Source: Afipia sp. (GTDB lineage Bacteria; Pseudomonadota; Alphaproteobacteria; Rhizobiales; Xanthobacteraceae). Taken from it: 39,033 nt of DNA. The stretch lies in contig JAUSAX010000032.1 of assembly GCA_030652315.1 (NCBI GenBank), positions 1-39,033 on the forward strand, written 5' to 3'. Of this stretch, positions 18,936 through 26,377 are shown in pieces (position 1 is the first letter of the stretch; each line of letters starts with the position of its first letter). The notes beneath the pieces were generated by a model that was given only the letters and a program-made list of their open reading frames with translations, was not told where the DNA came from and made no database searches. A program made the translations under genes and the position numbers.

Positions 18936-19583
18936 ATGGCGATGCGGTTGGCTGAGATCGGAGCGCGGACGGAAGCCGCAGCGCGACGCGGTGGACGCGT
19001 TCCCGTGGACAAGTTCAATGCCCGGCGTATCGAACTCGCGGAGGCCGCGCTCGCGACCCTCGCTGAACTTGGTTACGCGCGCACCAGCCTGCGAGAAATC
19101 GCGCAGAAATCCGATTTCACGCACGGCGTGCTGCACTACTACTTCAGCGACAAGTTCGATCTGATCTGCTGCAGCGTACGTCACTACAAGGCCAAGTGCG
19201 TCACCCGCTACGATCAGATTACCGCGACGGCCAAGAGCAGGGGCGAACTGCTGGATGGCTTTCTCGACAAGCTCGGTGAGACCATTCGGACCGAGGCGCA
19301 CATGCATCGGCTCTGGTACGATCTCCGCGCCCAGGCCTTGTTCGAGGACGCCTTCCGCGATGACGTGACGGCAATCGACCAGAGCCTCGAGGACATGATG
19401 TGGCGCGTGGTGTCGCGTTTTGCCGAACTCGGCGGCAAGACGCCGGCCATTTCGCCCGAAGCGCTTTATGCGCTGTTCGATGGACTATTCCAGAAGTGCC
19501 TGCTGCGTCATCTGTCAGGCGACGCGCAGGCGGTTCCTGAACTCCAGTCCGAGATTCGCCGGTTGTTGCCGGCTATCGGTTAG
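18936..19583 (+). CDS. TetR/AcrR-family transcriptional regulator
   Basis: TetR proteins are dimeric repressors released from DNA by small ligands. The product is 215 residues from the ATG at 18936; this fits the AGAGGTG box at 18917-18923, while a GTG at 18921 would overlap that box. After a basic N-terminal stretch the HTH lies at about residues 50-72 (TSLREIAQKSDFTHGVLHYYF), with the family Y-F-x-x-K pattern after it. The rest is a helical ligand-binding domain. It is divergent from the SDR/saccharopine-like pair and upstream of a second SDR; all three are plausible targets. The ligand cannot be predicted. Confidence 0.88.
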   Translation: MAMRLAEIGARTEAAARRGGRVPVDKFNARRIELAEAALATLAELGYARTSLREIAQKSDFTHGVLHYYFSDKFDLICCSVRHYKAKCVTRYDQITATAKSRGELLDGFLDKLGETIRTEAHMHRLWYDLRAQALFEDAFRDDVTAIDQSLEDMMWRVVSRFAELGGKTPAISPEALYALFDGLFQKCLLRHLSGDAQAVPELQSEIRRLLPAIG

Positions 19584-19733
19584 TCACTAATTCGATCTTC
19601 GTGACAACGCGAACGGCTTTGACGCTCGTGAAAAGCGCGCGCTGTTTACGTGAGCAGGTCAAGTTGCCGTGTGTGCGGTTGTTTCCCGAACTCGCGCCCC
19701 GATATCGAGTGGGCCGGATAGGGAGAGCATTGC

Positions 19734-20528
19734 ATGAAAATCGATCTTTCAGGAACGACCGCCGTCATCACTGGATCGACCGGTGGCATCGGGTTGGCCA
19801 TCGCCCGAGGTCTTGCCGGGGCAGGGGCGAGCGTCGTGGTCAATGGCCGGACGCAGGCGAAGGCCGATGCAGCGGCAGCGGCCATCCTCAAGGCGGTGCC
19901 GGGAGCCAAGGCGCGCGGCGTCGGTGCGGACGTCTCAACCGCCGATGGATGCGCCACCCTGGTCGCCGCCGTGCCGGACGCCGACATCCTGATCAACAAC
20001 GCCGGCATCTTCGAGCCGAAGGACTTTTTCGAGATTTCCGACGCGGACTGGACCCGCTTTTTCGAGGTGAACGTGATGTCCGGCGTGCGGCTGTCGCGCG
20101 CCTACATGCCGGGGATGCTGAAGCGCAACTGGGGTCGCATTGTTTTCATCTCGTCGGAATCCGGGCTGAACATTCCGAAGGAAATGGTTCACTACGGCGT
20201 CACCAAGACGGCGCAGCTCGGCGTCTCGCGCGGGCTCGCCGAACTGACCAAGGGCACCAACGTGACTGTCAATGCGGTGCTGCCGGGGCCGACCATGTCA
20301 GAAGGCGTCGAGACCTTCGTGAAGGATCTGGCGAAGCAGAGCGGCCAGTCGGTGGACGAGGCGGCCTCCCAGTTCGTCAAGCAGCATCGCGGCACCTCGC
20401 TGATCCAGCGATTCGCCACCGTCGACGAGATCGCCAACATGGTGGTCTATGTCAGTTCGCGTGAGGCCTCGGTCACCAACGGCGCAGCGCTGCGGGCCGA
20501 AGGCGGCATCATCCAGACCATCGCGTAA
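19734..20528 (+). CDS. Short-chain dehydrogenase/reductase (NADP-type)
   Basis: This 264-residue classical SDR resembles 3-oxoacyl-ACP reductases but may act on another carbonyl. TGSTGGIG is at 13-20, NNAG at 88-91, Asn113, Ser141, Tyr154 and Lys158 (YGVTK) form the catalytic set. Arg40 after the second strand points to NADP(H), unlike the minus-strand SDR of this locus. An AGGGAGAG box stands 5' of the ATG. The 150-base spacer after tetR holds no ORF. The two SDRs with opposite cofactor preference suggest an oxidation and a reduction in one pathway (inference). Confidence 0.88.
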   Translation: MKIDLSGTTAVITGSTGGIGLAIARGLAGAGASVVVNGRTQAKADAAAAAILKAVPGAKARGVGADVSTADGCATLVAAVPDADILINNAGIFEPKDFFEISDADWTRFFEVNVMSGVRLSRAYMPGMLKRNWGRIVFISSESGLNIPKEMVHYGVTKTAQLGVSRGLAELTKGTNVTVNAVLPGPTMSEGVETFVKDLAKQSGQSVDEAASQFVKQHRGTSLIQRFATVDEIANMVVYVSSREASVTNGAALRAEGGIIQTIA

Positions 20529-20692
20529 TGTAGAAAATCCGCCCCGATTTCGCAGGTCGCCCGGAAGAATCGTCTCCGGGCGAGCGCCGAGACGTCGTGT
20601 CGCACGCTCAAAATCGTCGCAGCGGTCAGTTGTCACACGTCTGTAATGCGCCTGTCGCATTTGTACGGTCATGCTCATGGCTGCATTGCAAC

Positions 20693-21949
20693 ATGCCTGC
20701 CCGTCTTGTTCGCGACAGCTCCCTTTCTAGATCGAGCGGACTCGCCGCCGCTTCTCATTACCTGGCTGATTTCATCGTGTGGACTGCACTCTTGAACGAC
20801 AGACCCGCCCACTTCTCGCCGCCGCGCTTTGAGCCGGGCGGCTGGATGCAATGGCCCGACAATGAGGATTACAGCCTTCAGTTCATGCGCGTGCTGGGGT
20901 CGGCGCAGGAGGGCGGCAGCACGATCTCGGAATGCTTCCTGACGGCGAGCCGTATCGCGGCCGGTGACGACGAGAGCTGGTATCGCGCCTGGAAGGCCAT
21001 TGCCGACAGCAACAAGTTGCGCGGCGATCTTGCGCGCGCCGCCGGCAATATCCATTCGGCGCTCAGCAACTGGCTGCGGGCATCCAACTATTACCGGACC
21101 TCGGAAGTCTTCCTGAAGCTTGACGATCGTCGCCGCGCCGATGTGCTCGAGCGGATGCGGGCCTGTTCGTATCTTGTCGTCACGCATCAGCCGTCGGGCG
21201 GTGAACTGGTCCGGATACCCTGCTTCGAGGGCGGCTTCGTCGAAGCTTATTTCCTACGCGCGCCCGGAGCGGATGCGCGGGCGCCCGTCGTTGTCTGCGT
21301 CGGTGGATCGGATCACTTCAAGGACGAGCATCTGCACACGCTGTTGCGGCAGGCCCATTCGCGCGGTCTGTCGCTGCTGCTGGCCGATCTGCCGGGGCAG
21401 GGCAGCGCACCCAGGATCAAGGGAATGGTGCGATACGAGATCGAGACGGCGATCAGCTGCTGCGTGGATTATCTGATCGCGCGCGGCGATATCGACGAAC
21501 AGCGGATCGCCATTTTCGGCGGCGGGCTCGGCGCGGCCTATGCCTCACGCGCGGCGGGTCTCGACGATAGGTTTGCCGCAGCGGTGTGCGATGCCGGAAT
21601 CTGGGACATGCACCAGCGTGTGACGGCGACGCAGTGGATGGCCGCTGACGGCGGTCAGGACACCATCGGCGACGAGATTCGCAGGCTGAAGCGGCATGGC
21701 GGCATCACCAGCATCAAGTGTCCGATCCTGATGACTTTCGGCGAGCATGACTGGCTGGATACTCGCCATGCCGTCGCCCTGTGCGCTGCGCTAAAGGACG
21801 AAGGCGCTGATGTGACGCTGAAGGTGTTCGCCTCAGCCGAGACGGCCTCGGCGCATGGTCAGTCCGATAATCCGACCATCGGCAACGAATTTGTCTTCGA
21901 CTGGATAGCGGCCCGTCTGACACGGGCGCTTGTGCCCGCGGGCGCCTGA
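20693..21949 (+). CDS. Alpha/beta-hydrolase (FrsA/DUF1100-like) lacking the nucleophile serine
   Basis: The C-terminal half (about residues 195-410) is an alpha/beta-hydrolase fold resembling the FrsA-like esterases and 2,6-dihydroxypseudooxynicotine hydrolase. A helical N-terminal part is also seen in those enzymes. The elbow after strand RIAIF reads GGGLG at 276-280, so position 278, where GxSxG has serine, is glycine. The acid (FGEHDW, Asp353) and histidine (SAHGQ, His388) positions appear kept. It may therefore be catalytically silent or use another mechanism. The start is uncertain: ATG 20693 is a guess without a clear ribosome site, GTG 20777 is another option. It converges with the MarR gene, with three bases between stops. 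Confidence 0.8.
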   Translation: MPARLVRDSSLSRSSGLAAASHYLADFIVWTALLNDRPAHFSPPRFEPGGWMQWPDNEDYSLQFMRVLGSAQEGGSTISECFLTASRIAAGDDESWYRAWKAIADSNKLRGDLARAAGNIHSALSNWLRASNYYRTSEVFLKLDDRRRADVLERMRACSYLVVTHQPSGGELVRIPCFEGGFVEAYFLRAPGADARAPVVVCVGGSDHFKDEHLHTLLRQAHSRGLSLLLADLPGQGSAPRIKGMVRYEIETAISCCVDYLIARGDIDEQRIAIFGGGLGAAYASRAAGLDDRFAAAVCDAGIWDMHQRVTATQWMAADGGQDTIGDEIRRLKRHGGITSIKCPILMTFGEHDWLDTRHAVALCAALKDEGADVTLKVFASAETASAHGQSDNPTIGNEFVFDWIAARLTRALVPAGA

Positions 21950-21952
21950 CGG

Positions 21953-22507
21953 TCAGTTCTCCGCGGCGATCATTTGCGCGGCTTTCGCCAGGCGCCCCTT
22001 GAGCGTCGAAAGCTTGTCGGTGAGATCGCGGAACGTCTGCGTGGAGAAATCCGAGAAGACGAGATTGTCGGCGACCACCTGCTGCGAATAGAGGTTCGCG
22101 ATCTGCTTGTGTGCCTTGTCGGTCAGCGACATCAGCACGACGCGGGCGTCTTCTTTGGAGGCCACGCGGCGCATGAAGCCGTGCTTTTCAAGGCTTTTCG
22201 TTTGAGTCGTGACGAAAGAAGGATCGACGTGAAGTTTTGTCGAGACCTCCCTGACTGAAATCCCCTTGCCCTGATCGAGATCGTTGACCGCCATCAGGAT
22301 CAGCCATTGCGGACAGGTGATGTCCAGCATCCGCGCCCAGTTGGAACGGATTTCCTCGAGATGGGTGTTGATCGAAATAACATCCCAGATGAACTGACGG
22401 ACCAGAGCGTCGTCTGGTCCCATCGGAGTCGCGTCGTGCGCCGTGCTGCGCGGGCTCGCAATATGACGTTGAGATGAAATTTTCTTGGCGGGGAGTCTGC
22501 CAGCCAT
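21953..22507 (-). CDS. MarR-family transcriptional regulator
   Basis: MarR proteins are winged-helix dimers that usually repress neighbouring genes until a small ligand binds. The 184-residue product has a basic N-terminal extension of about 30 residues, then the winged helix at about 64-132. Recognition-helix residues DPSFVTTQTKSLEKHG are followed by the wing RRVASKEDARVVLMSLTDKA, which keeps the family D-x-R pattern. It is transcribed away from the porin gene, and the shared spacer has inverted repeats. It could regulate itself and possibly the porin; the hydrolase is convergent and less likely to be a target. Confidence 0.88.
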   Translation of the reverse strand: MAGRLPAKKISSQRHIASPRSTAHDATPMGPDDALVRQFIWDVISINTHLEEIRSNWARMLDITCPQWLILMAVNDLDQGKGISVREVSTKLHVDPSFVTTQTKSLEKHGFMRRVASKEDARVVLMSLTDKAHKQIANLYSQQVVADNLVFSDFSTQTFRDLTDKLSTLKGRLAKAAQMIAAEN

Positions 22508-22829
22508 TTATTTTCTACCTTGTCGAGGGAATGCAGGAAAATATGCCAGCCCTTCGCTCAATGCAATCGCCGGATCTGTCATCCCACTGACATGATGTTG
22601 CGAGGAAAGCACACGATCGCGGTCAAATAAAAGCATGAGTAAATCAATTATTGTAATCAATTGATGCTTGCAGGCATTGTCGCCCTGTCAGCCGGAGACG
22701 TCGGGTGACTCGCTGGTGATCTCGCCCGGAAGGCGAAGTAACCGGCGGTAAGCGGGGATCAAGGGGCTGTGGGGTGGCTAGCGCCACGGGAAGCGGACCT
22801 TTCCTCAATTGAACAATTTTGGAGGTTTT
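22508..22829. promoter_or_regulatory. Intergenic region between marR-like gene and porin
   Basis: This 322-base spacer has no credible gene. The direct repeat AATCAATT occurs at 22642-22649 and 22655-22662. It contains inverted repeats ATTG-TAAT-CAAT (22650-22661) and ATCAATTGAT (22656-22665), a form seen in MarR boxes. A GTGGC/GCCAC hairpin is at 22774-22787, and a strong GGAGG ribosome site for the porin stands at 22821-22825. Operator assignment is inference; no promoter boxes are convincing. Confidence 0.45.
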
Positions 22830-24299
22830 ATGAGCAAGATTAAGAGCCTTATCCTGGGTTCGGCGGCCATGTTGGCTGCTGCCTCGGGTGCACAGGCGGC
22901 TGATCTTCCCGTCAAGGCGAAAGCGGTCCAGTACGTGAAGATCTGCTCCCTGTATGGAGCTGGTTTCTACTACATCCCCGGCACCGACACCTGCATCAAG
23001 CTGGGCGGCTACGTTCAGCTCGACGTGACGGTCAACGGCACCGCGCATCATCAGCCGGCCTGGAACAACAGCGGCAACACCGGCCTGCAGAATCGGGCGT
23101 CGGACTACTTCGTCACCCGCGCCCGTACCAGCCTGAACATCGACACCCGCACCGGCACAGAGTACGGCGTTGTCCGCACCTACTGGTCGAGCAACTTCCA
23201 GCACACCTCCGGCGACGGCCCGTCGTCCGGTGTTCTCACCATGGATCTCGGCTTCATTCAGTTCGCCGGATTCACCTTCGGTAAGGCGATCTCCGCCTTC
23301 CAGACCCCGTGGGGCGGTTCGCCTGTCGGCCTCAACACCTCCAACCTGATCGGCGGCTACGACAACTCCACCGGCATCAACCAGATTGCCTACACCTGGC
23401 AGTTCGGCAACGGCATTTCGGCTCAGGTCGGCATCGAAGACAACCGCGTCATCAACCGCGCTCCGATCTTCAACGGCGCTGTTGCATCGACCGCGGCCAA
23501 CTTCTTCACCGGTGCCTACACCAACGCGTCCGGCGGTCAGGTTTCGCCTGATTTCGTCGGTAACGTCCGCATCGACCAGGCCGCCTTCACGGCTCAGGTC
23601 TCCGGCGGTCTCCACAACATCCACGCCAACTACTACGGCACCACCGAGCCAACCGGTCATCCGAGCGATGAATGGGGCTTCGCCGTCGCTGGCGGCGTTC
23701 AGTTCAAGAGCCTGCCCACCGGTCCCGGCGACAAGATTTCGCTGGAAGCCACTTACTCGGACGGCGCTCCGAAGTACGTGATCGGCGGCACCACGGGCAA
23801 CAACTTCGACGCATTCAACAACTCTGGCACGTCGAGCCCGGCGTTCTACCAGTCGTTTGCGTCGCTTGCGCTGTTCGATGGCGTCTACACGACCAACGGC
23901 TCGATCGAGAAGACCAAGGTGTGGGGCTTCCGCGGTGGTTACGAGCATAACTGGTCGCCGAACTGGCAGACCAGCGTGTTCGGCAGCTACACGCATGTCG
24001 ACTACAACAGCAACGCCACCACGATCTTCTGCACCAACACTGCAGCGTTCTACGCCGCGGGCAGCACCTGCAACCCGGACTTCAACATCTGGCAGGTCGG
24101 TTCGCGTACGGCCTGGACTCCGGTCCGCAACCTGACGTTCTCCGGCGAAGTGATGTACACGACGCTCGACCAGAGCAACACGGGTGGCACCACTGCGCAG
24201 GCAGCGGGTGCAGCTGGTCTCTTCAAGCCAGCCGGCGCTTACGAGTTCAAGGATCAGGGCATCCTGTCCGGCAACTTCCGCGTCCGCCGCACCTGGTAA
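22830..24299 (+). CDS. Outer-membrane porin (Porin_2-type)
   Basis: A trimeric beta-barrel porin for passive uptake of small solutes. The ATG at 22830 follows a GGAGG box; an upstream in-frame TTG is rejected. The 489-residue precursor has a signal peptide (residues 1-23, SGAQA|ADLP) and the Rhizobiales-porin start ADLPVKAKAVQYVKICSLYG, with GTDTCIKLGGYVQLD next. Two N-terminal cysteines and a later pair could form disulfides. The protein ends in NFRVRRTW, an aromatic terminus recognised by the BAM complex. Codon use is strongly biased to C-ending codons, which suggests high expression. A strong terminator follows the gene. Confidence 0.94.
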   Translation: MSKIKSLILGSAAMLAAASGAQAADLPVKAKAVQYVKICSLYGAGFYYIPGTDTCIKLGGYVQLDVTVNGTAHHQPAWNNSGNTGLQNRASDYFVTRARTSLNIDTRTGTEYGVVRTYWSSNFQHTSGDGPSSGVLTMDLGFIQFAGFTFGKAISAFQTPWGGSPVGLNTSNLIGGYDNSTGINQIAYTWQFGNGISAQVGIEDNRVINRAPIFNGAVASTAANFFTGAYTNASGGQVSPDFVGNVRIDQAAFTAQVSGGLHNIHANYYGTTEPTGHPSDEWGFAVAGGVQFKSLPTGPGDKISLEATYSDGAPKYVIGGTTGNNFDAFNNSGTSSPAFYQSFASLALFDGVYTTNGSIEKTKVWGFRGGYEHNWSPNWQTSVFGSYTHVDYNSNATTIFCTNTAAFYAAGSTCNPDFNIWQVGSRTAWTPVRNLTFSGEVMYTTLDQSNTGGTTAQAAGAAGLFKPAGAYEFKDQGILSGNFRVRRTW

Positions 24300-24330
24300 T
24301 CGCCTAATCGCGATTGTCACCTCAACAAAG

Positions 24331-24360
24331 AACCCCGGCAGGAAACTGCCGGGGTTTTTC
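24331..24360 (+). terminator. Intrinsic terminator of the porin gene
   Basis: AACCCCGGCAG (24331-24341) pairs perfectly with CTGCCGGGGTT (24346-24356) around a GAAA tetraloop and runs into TTTTTC. It lies 31 bases after the porin stop. Confidence 0.92.
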
Positions 24361-24461
24361 TTCGGCAGGCGTCCTTTGCACGCGGAGTAACTATCCACCG
24401 CACACGCAATTGTGAGGGGAAAGGTCTGCGCGGGTTGTTTGACTAAATAAGGTAATTAAGG

Positions 24462-24575
24462 CATGGTCCGATCATAGCGTGGCGGCGCTGACCGCCGTTT
24501 CCGATAGCGGATACCGACACAGTTTTCTCAAAAATCTCCCGACCTCCGGCAATGCCCTGCCGGAGGTTTTTATTT
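24462..24575 (+). ncRNA. Candidate small RNA ending in an orphan terminator
   Basis: After the porin terminator about 185 bases hold no credible ORF but do hold ordered hairpins: GGCGG/CCGCC at 24481-24485 and 24492-24496, TCCG/CGGA at 24500-24503 and 24508-24511, then a strong intrinsic terminator. The terminator has no gene upstream on its strand other than the already terminated porin, and the next gene is on the opposite strand. A TTGACT box at 24439-24444 could be a -35 element, but I see no good -10 box. The unpaired CTCCC at 24536-24540 is reminiscent of anti-Shine-Dalgarno segments in alphaproteobacterial sRNAs. The 5' end is a guess. Confidence 0.4.
24542..24575 (+). terminator. Second plus-strand intrinsic terminator
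   Basis: ACCTCCGGCA (24542-24551) pairs perfectly with TGCCGGAGGT (24558-24567) around ATGCCC, followed by TTTATTT. The T-tract lies only on the plus-strand side, so it does not serve the convergent minus-strand gene ending at 24599. Confidence 0.82.
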
Positions 24576-24598
24576 GGGCCAGCCAAACGCCGATTGCT

Positions 24599-25615
24599 CT
24601 ACCAGCCTTCGAGCACCAGCTTGCCGGTGGAGCGTCCGCCTTCCAGCAGCGTGTGCGCCTGTTTGAGGTTCGCGGCGTTGATCTTGCCGAGCACCTTGTC
24701 GAGTGTGGTGCGCAGGACGCCGTTGTCGATCAGGCTGGCGACATCATCGAGCAGGTTATGCTGCGCGATCATGTCGTCGGTCTGGAACGATGAGCGCGTG
24801 AACATCGATTCCCAATGTAGCGACACCGCCTTGCCTTTCAGCAGCATCACGTTCGGCGGCGTTGCCGGGTCGTCGATCAATCCGATCTTGCCTTGTGGCG
24901 CGACGATGTCGGCGAGTGCCGCGAAGTGCTGCTCGGTGTTGGTCAGTGCCGCGATCAATGCGACCGGCGGGATCTTGAGCGAGTCGATCTGATCTTTCAT
25001 CGGCCTGGAATGATCGATCACATGATGCGCGCCAAGGTCGAGGCACCATTTGCGGGATTCGGGACGCGACGCCGTGGCGACCACGGTGAGGCCGGTGAGC
25101 CGGCGCGCGAGCTGGATCAGGATCGAGCCGACGCCGCCGGCGCCGCCGATAATCAAAAGCGTGCGCGGGTCGACGCTTTTGCCCGGCGCAACGCCGAGGC
25201 GGTCGAACAATAACTCCCAGGCGGTAATCGACGTCAGGGGCAGGGCGGCCGATTGCGCGAAGGACAGCGTCTTCGGCTTGTGACCGACGATCCGCTCATC
25301 CACCAGATGAAATTCCGAGTTGGTGCCCTGACGCTGGATCGATCCGGCGTACCAGACCTCATCACCCGGCTTGAACAGCGACACGTCGGGCCCGACGGCA
25401 TCGACCACGCCCGCCGCATCGAAGCCGAGAATCTTGGTGTCACCCGCCTTGGGCTCCGCGCGCTTGCGGACCTTGTAGTCGACGGGATTGGCGGAAATCG
25501 CTTTCACCGCGACGCGGATGTCGCGCCCGCGCGGCTCAGGCTTGTCGGTTTCGAAATCGATCAGCGCATCCGGCGCATCGATCGGCAGCGATTTCCTGTA
25601 ACCCACGGCTTTCAT
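24599..25615 (-). CDS. Zinc-less quinone-oxidoreductase-like alcohol dehydrogenase
   Basis: This 338-residue medium-chain dehydrogenase/reductase belongs to the NADPH:quinone-reductase-like branch. The GroES-like N-terminal domain has SANPVDYKVR at 41-50, where zinc enzymes carry a catalytic cysteine. The nucleotide-binding motif GGAGGVG is at 157-163 in the Rossmann domain. Missing zinc ligands argue for reduction of quinones or activated double bonds rather than alcohol oxidation, but the substrate is unknown. It is divergent from an HxlR regulator across a 290-base spacer, the common arrangement of redox- or electrophile-inducible reductases. Confidence 0.88.
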   Translation of the reverse strand: MKAVGYRKSLPIDAPDALIDFETDKPEPRGRDIRVAVKAISANPVDYKVRKRAEPKAGDTKILGFDAAGVVDAVGPDVSLFKPGDEVWYAGSIQRQGTNSEFHLVDERIVGHKPKTLSFAQSAALPLTSITAWELLFDRLGVAPGKSVDPRTLLIIGGAGGVGSILIQLARRLTGLTVVATASRPESRKWCLDLGAHHVIDHSRPMKDQIDSLKIPPVALIAALTNTEQHFAALADIVAPQGKIGLIDDPATPPNVMLLKGKAVSLHWESMFTRSSFQTDDMIAQHNLLDDVASLIDNGVLRTTLDKVLGKINAANLKQAHTLLEGGRSTGKLVLEGW

Positions 25616-25905
25616 TTTTTGCTCCGGTTATGCTCGCGTTTTTCTCAGAGGTCGGCTGGAGCGCGCGGCCAAGGAATAGAAAGGGCTTCGTTTCGTCATT
25701 GCGAGAAGCACTTGCGACGAAGCAATCCAGTTCTTTTGCCATCAGGCTGGATTGCTTCGCTCCGCTCGCAATGACGGCGTGAACCCTTGTCGATGACCGC
25801 GCCTCCGCCGCTCTCAGGGAACCTACGTGTCCTGCCTGCGTCCTATTTGCAAGTACTGTCAATTCGGGGATATAGTCACCGTTCGGATACTAATGGATAT
25901 TTCCT
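25616..25905. promoter_or_regulatory. Divergent spacer between reductase and HxlR gene
   Basis: The spacer has no gene. It holds an 83-base dispersed palindrome (25694-25776). Closer to the HxlR start lie AAGTACT-type and TAGT/ACTA inverted motifs (about 25851-25895) that could be the HxlR operator. The operator is only a positional guess. Confidence 0.35.
25694..25776. repeat. Dispersed palindromic repeat with CGTCATTGCGAG ends
   Basis: The ends CGTCATTGCGAG (25694-25705) and CTCGCAATGACG (25765-25776) are perfect inverted copies. An inner pair, CGAAGCAATCCAG and CTGGATTGCTTCG, extends the fold (25718-25730 and 25747-25759). I recognise this as a repeat type common in Bradyrhizobium-like genomes. 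It is distinct from the GCCCGG-type elements. Confidence 0.8.
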
Positions 25906-26313
25906 ATGAAACGACAGGATTTCGGCTGCGCGCCGGGCTGTTCGGTGGAGGTCACGCTCGATCTCATCGACGGCAAGTGGAAGGGGGTCATCCTCTACCA
26001 CCTGCAGGAGGGGCGGCTCCGCTTCGGCGAACTGCGCAAGCGCCTCCCGAACGTCACCCAGCGGATGCTGACAAAGCAGCTTCGCGCCCTTGAGGAGGAT
26101 GACCTGATCATCCGCAAGGTGTATGCCGAGGTTCCGCCGCGGGTGGATTATGAGCTGTCCGAGACGGGACAACGGCTGCGGCCGGTGATCGATGCGCTCA
26201 AGCAGTGGGGTGATGAGAATCGCGCCCGGATTGACGCCGCATCGGTGGCCAAGAAAGGCAACGCGCAATCAGGCGCCACGCCGCGTCCGTCGAGGCAGCC
26301 GCAACCCGCGTAA
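25906..26313 (+). CDS. HxlR-family transcriptional regulator
   Basis: HxlR proteins are small winged-helix regulators, several of which sense quinones, aldehydes or oxidants through an N-terminal cysteine. The 135-residue product has Cys8 and Cys12 in FGCAPGCSVEVTLDLIDGKWK, then the winged helix through about residue 100 (RMLTKQLRALEEDDLI, VPPRVDYELSETGQ). The tail is Ala/Gln/Pro-rich. Its divergent neighbour is a quinone-oxidoreductase-like gene, so a redox- or electrophile-responsive pair is likely by analogy with YodB/AzoR systems; the inducer is unknown. Confidence 0.88.
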   Translation: MKRQDFGCAPGCSVEVTLDLIDGKWKGVILYHLQEGRLRFGELRKRLPNVTQRMLTKQLRALEEDDLIIRKVYAEVPPRVDYELSETGQRLRPVIDALKQWGDENRARIDAASVAKKGNAQSGATPRPSRQPQPA

Positions 26314-26377
26314 TCGAGACTTCTTTCGCCATATTGGCGCGATTTTATCTTTGGCATCAGGTTCAGGATTGTTTTTC

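Noticed and set aside
22644..24398. Long minus-strand open frame opposite the porin gene
   Set aside because: Strong codon bias of the porin keeps the opposite frame open. The product is Val/Gly/Arg-rich and has no recognisable domain, and the porin has a signal peptide, ribosome site and terminator.
26192..26377. Upstream in-frame extension of the DegP-like protease
   Set aside because: It runs through the end of the HxlR gene and would hide the signal peptide that starts at 26378.
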